Shown piece after piece: positions 27,964-37,526 of a stretch of DNA of 64,000 bases. The stretch's first letter is position 1. Every line of letters starts with the position of its first letter. The notes beneath the pieces are model-generated. The model ran no database searches. It was not told the origin of the DNA and was given only the letters and a program-made list of their open reading frames with translations. The translations under genes and the position numbers were made by a program. The stretch spans positions 85,817 to 149,816 of the forward strand of contig DASUWA010000023.1 of NCBI GenBank assembly GCA_036378675.1, in the 5' to 3' direction. Source of the stretch: Acidimicrobiales bacterium (GTDB taxonomy: Bacteria > Actinomycetota > Acidimicrobiia > Acidimicrobiales > Palsa-688).

Positions 27964-28590
27964 TCACTTCTTGCTCCGCGGGGTGCGGAGAAAGGCCTCT
28001 CGTTGCTTCTCCGTGATCGCTCGCCAGTGGCAGCCATCTAAGTGGTCGTTGACGACTCCGAGTGACTGCATGGCCGCGTAAACCGTGGTCGGACCGACAA
28101 ACGAGAAGCCATTACGCCGCAGAACCGAGGACAAGGCTTTCGACTCGGGCGTCGATGATTGGAGATCACCAATTCGTCGCGGCGCCTTTTCAATACGTGG
28201 GCGGCGCTGCCATACCAGGTCCGCCAGGGATATTCCTTGTTCGCGAAGCGCGATGGTGGCTCGTGCGTTGGCGATGGTTGCGTTGATCTTGGCTCCGTTT
28301 CGCACTATCCCCGGGTTGCTGAGCAACCTGTCGACTTCAGCGTCCCCGAACTTGGCCACCACCGCCGGGTCGAACGAGGCGAACGCCTCGCGGAATGCCT
28401 CTCGCTTTCGCAGGATCGTGAGCCAGGAAAGGCCGGCTTGGAAGCCTTCCAGGCACAGCTTCTCGTAAACCGCGTCGTCGTTGCCGACTGGGCGCCCCCA
28501 CTCGTCGTCGTGGTAGGCCCCGAGCTCCGGGGGTGAGGTGCCCCAGACGCACCGCTGCAGGCCGTCATCGCCAAGGACTAAATCTTTCAA
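27964..28590 (-). CDS. tag: DNA-3-methyladenine glycosylase I
   Basis: 208-residue base-excision repair enzyme that removes 3-methyladenine from alkylated DNA. It has the N-terminal RCVWGTSPPELGAYHDDEWG (zinc-binding Cys and His, substrate Glu region), the EKLCLEGFQAGLSWLTIL active-site helix, and the C-terminal GVVNDHLDGCHWR supplying the remaining zinc ligands (His and Cys). Length matches the family (~190 residues) with a slightly longer tail. ATG 28590; stand-alone gene. Confidence 0.96.
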   Translation of the reverse strand: MKDLVLGDDGLQRCVWGTSPPELGAYHDDEWGRPVGNDDAVYEKLCLEGFQAGLSWLTILRKREAFREAFASFDPAVVAKFGDAEVDRLLSNPGIVRNGAKINATIANARATIALREQGISLADLVWQRRPRIEKAPRRIGDLQSSTPESKALSSVLRRNGFSFVGPTTVYAAMQSLGVVNDHLDGCHWRAITEKQREAFLRTPRSKK

Positions 28591-28669
28591 GGCATCTCCG
28601 TCTCTGTGCGACTCACTCGCGACCTCGCTACCCAGTCCCGTCCAACTCTAGCTGGACCCCCCGGAATAC

Positions 28670-28684
28670 GAGACACCCGGTCTT
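28670..28684. promoter_or_regulatory. Operator-like inverted repeat, copy 1 (GAGAC-N5-GTCTT)
   Basis: GAGAC, five bases ACCCG, then GTCTT: an imperfect palindrome. It is the upstream member of a tandem pair 28 bases apart in front of the SDR at 28742. The half-site GAGAC is typical of TetR-family operators. Confidence 0.5.
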
Positions 28685-28697
28685 TGTTAGAGATAAC

Positions 28698-28712
28698 GAG
28701 ACAAGCGGTCTC
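28698..28712. promoter_or_regulatory. Operator-like inverted repeat, copy 2 (GAGAC-N5-GTCTC)
   Basis: Perfect palindrome GAGAC-AAGCG-GTCTC, 30 bases before the SDR start. Both copies share the flank ACGAGACA and the CGGTCT core, so they look like two sites for the same dimeric repressor. Confidence 0.55.
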
Positions 28713-28741
28713 ACTATCTGTCTTGCTAAAGAGGAGCTGAC

Positions 28742-29488
28742 ATGGCTGATCTGACCGGCAGAACTGCACTAGTCACGGGCGCCACCAGCGGAATCGGGAA
28801 GGCCACTGCAATCGCCCTGGCCGAAGCCGGAGCTACGGTCGCGGTGAGCGGCCGAGACAAGGACAAGGGGCAGGGTGTGGTCGAGGAGATCCGCTCGGCT
28901 GGAGGTTCAGCGGTGTTCGTGGCTGCCGATCTGGCAGATGCCGAAGCTGCCCTTGACCTCGCTGCTCGTGCCAACGAATCCCTGGGCGGCCGGGTGGACA
29001 TCTTGGTCAACAGCGCGGGCATCTTTCCCTTCGGTCCGACCGACTCCATCGACGAGCCCACTGTCGATGCCGTCTACGCCTTGAACGTCAAGGCTCCCTG
29101 GTTCCTGGTCGCCGCGATCGCTCCGGGGATGGCTGCTCGAGGTTCGGGGGCGATCGTCAACGTGTCGACGATGGTCGCCCAGTTCGGGGCCGAGGGGATG
29201 GCGCTGTACGGGTCGAGCAAGGCCGCGGTGGAGCTGCTGACCAAGGCCTGGGCGGCGGAGTACGGCCCCAAGGGCGTGAGGGTGAATGCCATAAGCCCTG
29301 GTCCCACCCGCACTGAGGGCACCGCCGCGATGGGAGAAGCTCTCGATCAGCTCGCATCACTTGCGCCCGCCGGTCGCCCGGCCACCCCGGAGGAGATCGC
29401 CGCGGGAATCGTGTTCCTCGTCAGCGACGAGGCGAGCTTTGTCCACGGAGCCGTGCTCGCGGCCGATGGCGGGCGCGCGGCTACCTGA
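28742..29488 (+). CDS. Short-chain dehydrogenase/reductase (3-oxoacyl-ACP reductase-like)
   Basis: 248-residue classical SDR: TGATSGIG (about 12-19), NSAG, catalytic Ser in VNVSTMVAQFG, YGSSKAA and the C-terminal FVHGAVLAADGG. The ATG is preceded by AGAGGAG at good spacing. The leader carries the two GAGAC palindromes, so expression is probably repressor-controlled. NAD(P)-dependent oxidoreductase; substrate not evident. It ends 9 bases before the convergent ArsR gene. Confidence 0.92.
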   Translation: MADLTGRTALVTGATSGIGKATAIALAEAGATVAVSGRDKDKGQGVVEEIRSAGGSAVFVAADLADAEAALDLAARANESLGGRVDILVNSAGIFPFGPTDSIDEPTVDAVYALNVKAPWFLVAAIAPGMAARGSGAIVNVSTMVAQFGAEGMALYGSSKAAVELLTKAWAAEYGPKGVRVNAISPGPTRTEGTAAMGEALDQLASLAPAGRPATPEEIAAGIVFLVSDEASFVHGAVLAADGGRAAT

Positions 29489-29503
29489 TCGGCGTGATCA
29501 GGT
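29483..29503. promoter_or_regulatory. Palindrome ACCTGATC-N5-GATCAGGT at the 3' end of arsR
   Basis: Eight-bp arms separated by GGCGT, spanning the stop codons of the convergent SDR and ArsR genes. It repeats the arms of the palindrome at the other end of arsR. It could be a second regulator site or a bidirectional terminator stem. Confidence 0.5.
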
Positions 29504-29860
29504 GGGCGCCGGGCTAGCGACCAGGTCGAGGAGGTACTCGATGCTTGGGTCGGCTATGCGGTAACGGACGACGCGCCCGTCTCTTTCGGTGGTGACCGCC
29601 TGGCTCGCTCGCAGGTGACGGAGGGCTTGGGATGTGGTGTCGTCGTTGAGGTCGGCCGCCGCGGCGAGGTCGGAGACGCTGATCGGACCCGCGACCTTGA
29701 TGCACGTGAGCACCTTCAGGCGAGTCAAGTCCGCCAGCACCGAGAAGCGGTTGGCCCAGTGAAGGATGGCCGCCTGGTCTTCGAGGGCCTCGATCGCGGA
29801 GCAAACACGGTTGCCGTCGATGACCCTTCTGTGCGCTCGCTCCGGGGGTACCAGGTGCAT
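29498..29860 (-). CDS. ArsR-family regulator, probable metal sensor
   Basis: 120-residue winged-helix regulator (FSVLADLTRLKVLTCI, then DLAAAADLNDDTTSQALRHLRASQAV and a beta-wing with ERDGRVVRYRIAD). The N-terminal HLVPPERAHRR contributes His residues, and a Cys lies in NRVCSAIE; possible metal ligands, but the site type cannot be read. ATG 29860 is preferred because the alternative GTG 29887 falls inside the operator-like palindrome. The gene is divergent from a cobalamin-riboswitch-controlled NiCoT transporter, so it probably senses cobalt or nickel and represses that promoter and its own. Confidence 0.82.
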   Translation of the reverse strand: MHLVPPERAHRRVIDGNRVCSAIEALEDQAAILHWANRFSVLADLTRLKVLTCIKVAGPISVSDLAAAADLNDDTTSQALRHLRASQAVTTERDGRVVRYRIADPSIEYLLDLVASPAPT

Positions 29861-29886
29861 GCTCCAGTATCCCAAACCGGCGCTCA

Positions 29887-29904
29887 CCTGATCGTCTGAT
29901 CAGG
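29887..29904. promoter_or_regulatory. Palindromic operator candidate CCTGATC-N4-GATCAGG
   Basis: Perfect 7-bp arms with GTCT between, lying between arsR and the NiCoT promoter, ending one base before the putative -35 box. Position and symmetry fit an ArsR dimer site controlling both directions. Confidence 0.6.
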
Positions 29905-29905
29905 C

Positions 29906-29934
29906 TTGACTCCCTGATCGTCGATCGTTAGGGT
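29906..29934 (+). promoter_or_regulatory. Sigma-70-type promoter of the riboswitch-NiCoT transcript
   Basis: TTGACT at 29906-29911 and TAGGGT at 29929-29934 with a 17-base spacer. Transcription would start near 29941, just before the cobalamin aptamer. Confidence 0.55.
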
Positions 29935-29944
29935 GGCGTCGCTC

Positions 29945-30055
29945 CGGCTGACCGGGGCGACATCACGACAGCGAAGTCCGGTGAGATCCCGGCACTGTCC
30001 CGCAACGGTGAAGCCCTTCGGGGGTAAGTCCGGACGCCTGGGTGATGTCGACGTG
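29945..30055 (+). ncRNA. Cobalamin riboswitch
   Basis: The leader contains the cobalamin-aptamer core GAAGTCCGGTGAGATCCC, then the B12-box-like CCCGCAACGGT and, further on, AAGTCCGGACGCCTGG. A perfect 9-bp closing helix pairs CGACATCAC (29958-29966) with GTGATGTCG (30042-30050). It is shorter than the usual ~200-nt element because peripheral arms are small. It lies between a promoter and the NiCoT gene, so transporter synthesis should fall when cobalamin is plentiful. This argues that the physiological cargo is cobalt. Confidence 0.88.
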
Positions 30056-30140
30056 ACCGAACCCTCGGCGCAAGGGCGGTGCGTTTCGACGCTCAGCAGT
30101 TGTCGGGCCACTCCACCTTCGAGGCAGCAAGGAGAAGTGG

Positions 30141-31247
30141 ATGACCGAGACGCTTGGGGGTACGGGTCGAGGAGGGGTGGTGTTGTCGACGGCCGAGCGA
30201 GCTCGGTTGGGCCTGATGGCCGCGGTGGTGCTCGCGATCAACGTCATCGGCTGGGGCATCTTCATCTTTGCCATCGCCCCGCACCACTTCCGGTACAAGG
30301 GCCTCGGGATCGGCTTGGGCGTTGCGCTGACCGCGTGGACCTTAGGGGCGAGGCACGGCTTCGACGCCGATCACATCTCGGCTATCGACAACACCACCCG
30401 AAAGCTCATGGCCGACGGCAGCCGGCCGTTGGGCACCGGCTTCTTCTTTGCTCTCGGTCATGCGACAGTCCTCGTTTTGGTCGGTGCCGGGTTGTGCGTC
30501 GCGGCGCGGGCAGTGTTCGGGGCGATAGTCGATCCTGCTTCGAGCTTCGAGACAACCGGAGGGGTGATCGGAACTTCCCTGGCAGCCGGGTTTCTATACC
30601 TCATCGCGGCGTTGAACCTGGTCGTTCTGGCTGGAATCCTCAAAGTGTTCCGGCGGATGCGCCAGGGCGGCTTCGACGAAGAAGAACTCGAGCGCCAACT
30701 CCAGGCGAGAGGGCTCATGTACCGATTCTTCGGACGGTTCGTGCGATCAATCACGAAGAGCTGGCACATGTTCTTCGTCGGAGCCGTCTTCGGGATCGGC
30801 TTCGATACCGCCACGGAAGTGCTGCTCCTCAGCGCGACAGCAACAGCAGCAACCCAAGGCCTCCCTTGGTACGCGGTCCTTTCTCTGCCCCTGCTCTTCG
30901 CTGGCGGGCTCACCATCTTCGACACCCTCGACGGGTTCTTCATGAACTTCGCCTACGGGTGGGCCTTCGCCCGGCCGGTCCGCAAGGTGTACTACAACCT
31001 AGTCATCACCGGACTGTCCATCGCCGTCGCGCTGTTGATCGGCACCATCGAGATCGCCAGCGTTCTATCGGACAAGCTCAACCTTCACGGTGGCATTTGG
31101 GACCTCATGGCCAACTTCGACATCAATCAGGCCGGTTACATAGTCGTTGGGCTCTTCATCGCCGTTTGGTTCGCCGCTGTCACCTACTGGAAGTTTGCCC
31201 GGATCGAAACCCGCTGGGCCACAAGTGTGATCGACCAACCGGAGTAG
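30141..31247 (+). CDS. NiCoT-family cobalt/nickel transporter (HoxN/NixA type)
   Basis: 368-residue secondary transporter with eight predicted membrane helices. The second-helix signature RHGFDADHISAIDN (Hx4DH, residues 71-84) is the metal-selectivity motif. Other NiCoT segments present are FFFALGHATVLVLVG, GIGFDTATEVLLL and LLFAGGLTIFDTLDGFFMNFAY. AAGGAG (30129-30134) precedes ATG 30141. The upstream cobalamin riboswitch and ArsR gene predict cobalt uptake for B12 synthesis. Because urease accessory genes sit elsewhere in the window, nickel transport as a second role is possible. Confidence 0.95.
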   Translation: MTETLGGTGRGGVVLSTAERARLGLMAAVVLAINVIGWGIFIFAIAPHHFRYKGLGIGLGVALTAWTLGARHGFDADHISAIDNTTRKLMADGSRPLGTGFFFALGHATVLVLVGAGLCVAARAVFGAIVDPASSFETTGGVIGTSLAAGFLYLIAALNLVVLAGILKVFRRMRQGGFDEEELERQLQARGLMYRFFGRFVRSITKSWHMFFVGAVFGIGFDTATEVLLLSATATAATQGLPWYAVLSLPLLFAGGLTIFDTLDGFFMNFAYGWAFARPVRKVYYNLVITGLSIAVALLIGTIEIASVLSDKLNLHGGIWDLMANFDINQAGYIVVGLFIAVWFAAVTYWKFARIETRWATSVIDQPE

Positions 31248-31268
31248 CGCAGAGTGGCCCACAAGCGA

Positions 31269-31928
31269 TCATTCTGGACGCAAGATCCCAAGCAGTTCTC
31301 CGTCCGGTGTCGTCACCAGAAGCTCACGAACGCGGCTGCCCGCCATGCGTTCCCGGGCTTCTTTTAGGTTCTCGCTGGGTCTGATCGTGGTGGGTCCGGG
31401 TCTCATCACGTCGCCGGCGGAGCGCGGGTCTTCGGCATCGATCGCATCCAGGTGCTCTAAGCGTCCGGCCACGATTCCCTGACTGTTGACCACCACAGAA
31501 GCGGTGATGTTGGGTCCCAATCGCCGGCGGACTGCACCGACCTGTTCGTCGACGTCGCAGGTCCGCACGCCGCGATCCATCGCGGTCAGGACGCGGGGTT
31601 CGGACGGGCCAGGCCCCTCAGTCGCCCAACCCGCTGCGATCCAGTCGATCTTGCCGGTCGAGTAGTCGTAAACCTCGACGAATCCGAGTTGTTCGAGCCG
31701 CCACGCGGCTCGCGGGCTCATGTCTCAAAGGGCATCCCAGCAGTAGACGGCGACCGGCCGGGAGGCGTCGAGTCGAGCAGCGCTGTGGGAGTCGAGTTCT
31801 TTGAGGGGAATGTTCACCGCACCCGGAATGTGTTCCTCCGCATACTCATCGGCTGGGAGGACCTCAACCAGCTGGGCTCCGTTGTCCATCAGTTCGCGAA
31901 GGCGGTGACGATCAATCGACCTAGGCAT
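31269..31928 (-). CDS. Rhodanese-CBS protein with in-frame UGA at a conserved Cys (candidate selenoprotein)
   Basis: Read through one UGA (31725-31727), the frame gives 219 residues: a rhodanese domain (1-105) and a pair of CBS domains (about 112-219). ATG 31928 has GGAGGAG six bases upstream. The active-site strand reads VAVYCWDAL-UGA-DMSPRAAWRLEQLGF; relatives I know carry Cys at the UGA position, so residue 68 would be selenocysteine five residues after Cys63 (CxxxxU). The sequence after the UGA remains fully family-like to the natural end. A perfect stem-loop follows the UGA. The gene lies 35 bases after thiC, so it probably shares the TPP-riboswitch transcript. The alternative is a nonsense mutation splitting the gene into a truncated rhodanese and a CBS fragment. 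Confidence 0.72.
31694..31712 (-). promoter_or_regulatory. SECIS-like stem-loop after the rhodanese UGA
   Basis: In the mRNA, CGAGCCGC pairs perfectly with GCGGCTCG around the loop GUG. Counting the U of UGA as 1, the stem starts at 16 and the loop occupies 24-26. Bacterial SECIS hairpins bound by SelB place a G-U-containing apical loop at about this distance (G23/U24 in E. coli fdhF). No bulged U is evident in the stem. Confidence 0.55.
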
Positions 31929-31963
31929 CGGTCTCCTCCGGATGGGTTTCGATGTGTTCTCAG

Positions 31964-33770
<1,807 letters not shown>

Positions 33771-33863
33771 CATAGCGCCGGGCACGACCAACCAAAGTCG
33801 TGCGCTGGGTTCAATCCTCGGTCCCGACGGCGACGAAACACGAGCTCTCGTTACGCTCACGCC

Positions 33864-33952
33864 GTGCCTGTGCCTCTGAAAGACGGCTCTCAGACAGGGA
33901 TCTCGTACGACTCGGTCGCTGCGACGTATCAGCGCGTCGCGGCTCCGCGGTT
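33864..33952 (+). pseudogene. Possible N-terminal remnant of a SAM-dependent methyltransferase
   Basis: A short open frame starting at GTG 33864 includes ISYDSVAATYQRVAAPRF, which resembles the first helix of class I methyltransferases (YDxxAxxYxRxAxPxF). After this the frame loses similarity and stops. It fills most of the 220 bases between the TPP riboswitch and the CoA-transferase at 33997. The call rests on one short segment and is weak. Confidence 0.3.
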
Positions 33953-33996
33953 CTGCCTATCCATATTCCGGTTGGGATAGGGCCCGGGCCCAAGAC

Positions 33997-35142
33997 TTAG
34001 CGCAACACCCCTGAAGCGCGCAGTTCGGCTGCCGCATCGGTATCGATGCCCGCCCACTCGGCGAGGACCTCGTCGGTGTGCTCGCCAATCTCGGGAGGGG
34101 GGCGGCGGAGCGAACCGGGGGTCACGCTGAACCGCGGCGCCGGCGCGGGTTGCGCAACACCGTCAACATCCGCGTAGGCGTGCCGACCCGAGTTGTGGGG
34201 GTGGTCTGGCACCTCGTCGATGTCGAGCACTGGGGTTACACAGGCATCGCTGCCCTCGAACGTCTTGCACCACTCTTCACGTGTGCGGGTTTTGAATACT
34301 TCAGAAAAACGTCGCTTGACCTCGGGCCAGCTGGCCGAATCCATCTGGGCAGGAAGCGAGCCGGGGTCGAGGCCGAGGCCCTCGATCAACCGGGCGTAGA
34401 ACTGTGGCTCGATCGCGCCCACCGAAACCCATCGGCCGTCTGCAGCCTCGTACGCGTCGTAGAAAGGCGCGCCGGAGTCGAGCAGGTTCGTGCCGCGCGG
34501 GGACGGCGGTGAACGTCGAGGCCCGAAGAAGGGGAGCATGAGCAATGCGCTCCCGTCGACCATCGCCGCGTCGACGACCTGACCCCGCCCGCTGCGCCGC
34601 GCTTCGACAAGTGCGCACATCAACCCGAACGCCAAAAGCATCCCGCCCCCTCCGAAGTCGCCGACCAGGTTCAGAGGCGGAGTGGGAGGCTGGCCCGCCC
34701 GACCGATCATTCCGAGCGCACCGCTCAGCGAGATGTAGTTGATGTCGTGCCCCGCGCTTTTTGCCAGCGGCCCATCCTGACCGAAACCAGTCATCCGTCC
34801 GTACACGAGCGCGGGATTGCGGCCGAGGCACACCTGCGGTCCCAATCCCAGGCGTTCCATGACACCGGGACGGAAGCCCTCGATCAACATCTCGGCCGAC
34901 TCAACCAAACGGAGGACGACATCGATTCCCGCGGGGTGCTTGAGGTCCACGGCTACCGACCGCTGCCCCCGGCCGAGCAGCTCAGAGCTGAAGGCAGGCG
35001 CACCCGCAAGACGGTCAACCCGCACGACGTCCGCTCCCATGTCGGCGAGCATGCAAGCGGCGAACGGTCCCGGCGCAAGGCTGGCGATCTGAAGCACCCT
35101 GATTCCGGCCAGCGGACCGACGGGAGGCATTGCCGCGTTCAC
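33997..35142 (-). CDS. CaiB/BaiF CoA-transferase, alpha-methylacyl-CoA racemase-like
   Basis: 381-residue family III protein. It opens GPLAGIRVLQIASLAPGPFAACMLADMGADVVRVDR and carries GRMTGFGQDGPLAKSAGHDINYISLSGAL (quoted here in parts), which includes the His and Asp used by alpha-methylacyl-CoA racemases for 2-methyl inversion. GSAL...PFFGPRR and the C-terminal tail HTDEVLAEWAGID are also typical of Mcr. GTG 35142 gives MNAAMPPVGP; the ATG four codons in is as good. It is divergent from the tandem-domain CoA-transferase at 35192. A role in branched-chain lipid or sterol side-chain degradation is likely. Confidence 0.88.
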   Translation of the reverse strand: MNAAMPPVGPLAGIRVLQIASLAPGPFAACMLADMGADVVRVDRLAGAPAFSSELLGRGQRSVAVDLKHPAGIDVVLRLVESAEMLIEGFRPGVMERLGLGPQVCLGRNPALVYGRMTGFGQDGPLAKSAGHDINYISLSGALGMIGRAGQPPTPPLNLVGDFGGGGMLLAFGLMCALVEARRSGRGQVVDAAMVDGSALLMLPFFGPRRSPPSPRGTNLLDSGAPFYDAYEAADGRWVSVGAIEPQFYARLIEGLGLDPGSLPAQMDSASWPEVKRRFSEVFKTRTREEWCKTFEGSDACVTPVLDIDEVPDHPHNSGRHAYADVDGVAQPAPAPRFSVTPGSLRRPPPEIGEHTDEVLAEWAGIDTDAAAELRASGVLR

Positions 35143-35191
35143 GGCGGGGGAGGTTAGGGCAACACCATGTCTGCACGTTTATTATCCGACA

Positions 35192-37522
35192 ATGACCGGA
35201 CCGCTGGACGGCACCAGAGTGGTCGACCTCACCGACCTGCGGGGCGCAATGTGCGCACGCATCCTGGCTGATTTGGGAGCCGACGTGATCCGGATCATGT
35301 CGCCCGCCGAAGATCTCAGTCCTCGCCTTTCCCACACGTACCGCAACGCCAACAAGCGCGGCACCACCATCGACGTTCAGTCCGAAATGGGAAGGGACGC
35401 GCTGGAGCCCTACCTGGCGTCGGCCGAAGTCCTGGTGAACAACCTCGGACCCTCTAAGTGCGCTGCCGCCGGCCTCGATCCAGCCGACGTGTATGAACGC
35501 CACCCCCACCTGGTTCACGTCGCCATCGCAGACTTCGGCCTCAGCGGCCCTCAGTCGGGATGGCACCTCGAGCCGCTTCCAGCCCTCGCCGCATCCGGCA
35601 CTCTGCACGCAAGCGGGTTCCCGGACCGCCCACCTTGCTGGATCCCGGGACATCTCGCCCACGACTGCGCGTCTGTCTATGCGGCGCTCGGAGCGATCTC
35701 GGCTCTCATGGACCGGGGTCGGACCGGCGAGGGTCAGCTCGTCGAGGTCAGCGTGCAAGAAGCGGCGCTCGCCGGCACCGTGCCGTGGTCTGTGGTCCTG
35801 CAGGACTACGCCAAGATCAACCCGTTGCTCCCGGTCCAGGGAACCCGCAACGCAGACGGCTCCTACTGGGTACTGCCCGCCTCCGACGGTTGGGTGCGCA
35901 CCGTCATCGGCAACAGCAAGCAATGGCGCGGCTTTCTGTCCGTCCTTGGAAATCCCGAGGCGCTCGAGCAGCCGGAATGGAAGAACCCCGTCTTCCGGAT
36001 CACCAACAGCGACGTGGTGCGCCTCATCGCGCAGGAGCGGCTGACCGACCGTACGCGCGCCGAGCTATTCCAGGAGGCGATGCAGTCGGGCGCGACCGTG
36101 GGAGTCATCCACCAGCCGTCCGAGTTCGTCGCCCATCCGCAAACCAAGGCTCGTCAGGTGTTCCTCGACACGGGTTTCGACGAGCTCGAGGGCGCGCCCT
36201 TCGTCGCACCGCCGCTTCGCCTCTCCGCAACGCCCAGCTCCTTGCGCAAAGGCGCGCCACGCAATGGCGATTCCGAGCCGGCCTGGGAGGCGCGAACGCC
36301 CTCACATCCTGTGTCTACCGGAACCGGAGGAAGAGGGCTGCTTCTCCAAGGGATCCGCGTCGTGGAATTCGGGATGGCGGCTGTCGTTCCCGAAACGTGC
36401 ATGGTCCTGTCCGAGCTGGGAGCCGACGTCATCAAGATCGAATCCGAATCCCATCTCGACGTGCTCCGGGCGACCGGCATGGGTCGGGTCAACTGCGGCT
36501 TCGCGTTCAACGCCGAGTGTCGCGGCCGGCGCAGCGTTGCGCTGAACTTAGACTCGGCGGAAGGCCGGCGACTGGCGTTGGAGCTTTGCGCTACAGCCGA
36601 CGTGGTTGCCGAGAACTACCGCGGCGGCGTTCTCGACGATCTGGGCCTCGGGTTCGAACAGGTGAAAAAAGTCAACCCGGCGGTGATCTACGTCACCTCG
36701 CAGGGATACGGCCGCGAGGGGCCGTTGGCCCGGGTTCCTGCATACGGGCCCCTCAACCTCGGATTCGTGGGGCTGCACGGCCTTTGGAACCACCCCGACG
36801 CGCCCTATCCGTGTGGTACTTCTCTCAACCATCCCGACCACATCGCCGGCAAGATGCTCGCGGTGGGAGTGCTCGCCGCGCTCGACCACCGGCGCAGGAC
36901 CGGTGAAGGGCAGCTGGTCGACATGGCACAGACGGACCTTGCCGCATTCCTTCTGGGCGAGGCTTACCTCGAGGCCTTCGCGTCCGGCGTCGACCCTCGG
37001 CCGCTCGGCAATGCCAGCCCTCACGCCGTTCCACACGGTGTGTATCCCGCGGCCGGAGAGGACAGCTGGCTCGCTGTCGCCGTTCCCGACGACGCCGCTT
37101 GGGTTCGGCTATGCGGGGCGTTGGGCTGGCCGGAGTCGGAGGATGAATCGACTCTGGCGGGCCGTCTCCAACGGCGCGGCCTGATCGACGAACGCCTAAC
37201 TGCATGGACCTCCTCCCGCGACTCCGCAGACGCGGCACGGTTCCTGCAGGAGGGAGGCGTCTCGGCGATGCCTGTGCTGGGCCCGCTCGATCATCTGTCC
37301 GACCCTCACTTGATGGAACGGGACTTCATAGTGCGGCTCCACCACCCCGAAGTGGGGGACGAGCGACACGCGGGCAACCCCCTGCGCATGTCGGCGCTTC
37401 GTCAACGCACCGCTGCATCAGCCCCGTGCCTGGGGGCGGACACCGAGGAGGTGTTGAACTCCGTATTGGGGTTGTCGGTCTCCGACGTGGCTGCCCTGAT
37501 CGAGAAGGGGGTCTGCCGGTGA
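35192..37522 (+). CDS. Tandem-domain CaiB/BaiF (family III) CoA-transferase
   Basis: 776-residue fusion of two family III CoA-transferase domains: about 1-365 (LDGTRVVDLTDLRGAMCARI) and about 385-770 (LQGIRVVEFGMAAVVPETCM). The catalytic Asp region is less clear in the N-terminal copy (HVAIADFGLSGPQSGWHLEP), which suggests one half may be structural. It resembles the protein at 17428-19782 in architecture, and both sit in acyl-CoA gene neighbourhoods. ATG 35192 lies in an AT-rich divergent promoter region (CGTTTATTATCCGACAATG). Confidence 0.9.
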   Translation: MTGPLDGTRVVDLTDLRGAMCARILADLGADVIRIMSPAEDLSPRLSHTYRNANKRGTTIDVQSEMGRDALEPYLASAEVLVNNLGPSKCAAAGLDPADVYERHPHLVHVAIADFGLSGPQSGWHLEPLPALAASGTLHASGFPDRPPCWIPGHLAHDCASVYAALGAISALMDRGRTGEGQLVEVSVQEAALAGTVPWSVVLQDYAKINPLLPVQGTRNADGSYWVLPASDGWVRTVIGNSKQWRGFLSVLGNPEALEQPEWKNPVFRITNSDVVRLIAQERLTDRTRAELFQEAMQSGATVGVIHQPSEFVAHPQTKARQVFLDTGFDELEGAPFVAPPLRLSATPSSLRKGAPRNGDSEPAWEARTPSHPVSTGTGGRGLLLQGIRVVEFGMAAVVPETCMVLSELGADVIKIESESHLDVLRATGMGRVNCGFAFNAECRGRRSVALNLDSAEGRRLALELCATADVVAENYRGGVLDDLGLGFEQVKKVNPAVIYVTSQGYGREGPLARVPAYGPLNLGFVGLHGLWNHPDAPYPCGTSLNHPDHIAGKMLAVGVLAALDHRRRTGEGQLVDMAQTDLAAFLLGEAYLEAFASGVDPRPLGNASPHAVPHGVYPAAGEDSWLAVAVPDDAAWVRLCGALGWPESEDESTLAGRLQRRGLIDERLTAWTSSRDSADAARFLQEGGVSAMPVLGPLDHLSDPHLMERDFIVRLHHPEVGDERHAGNPLRMSALRQRTAASAPCLGADTEEVLNSVLGLSVSDVAALIEKGVCR

Positions 37523-37526
37523 CCCT

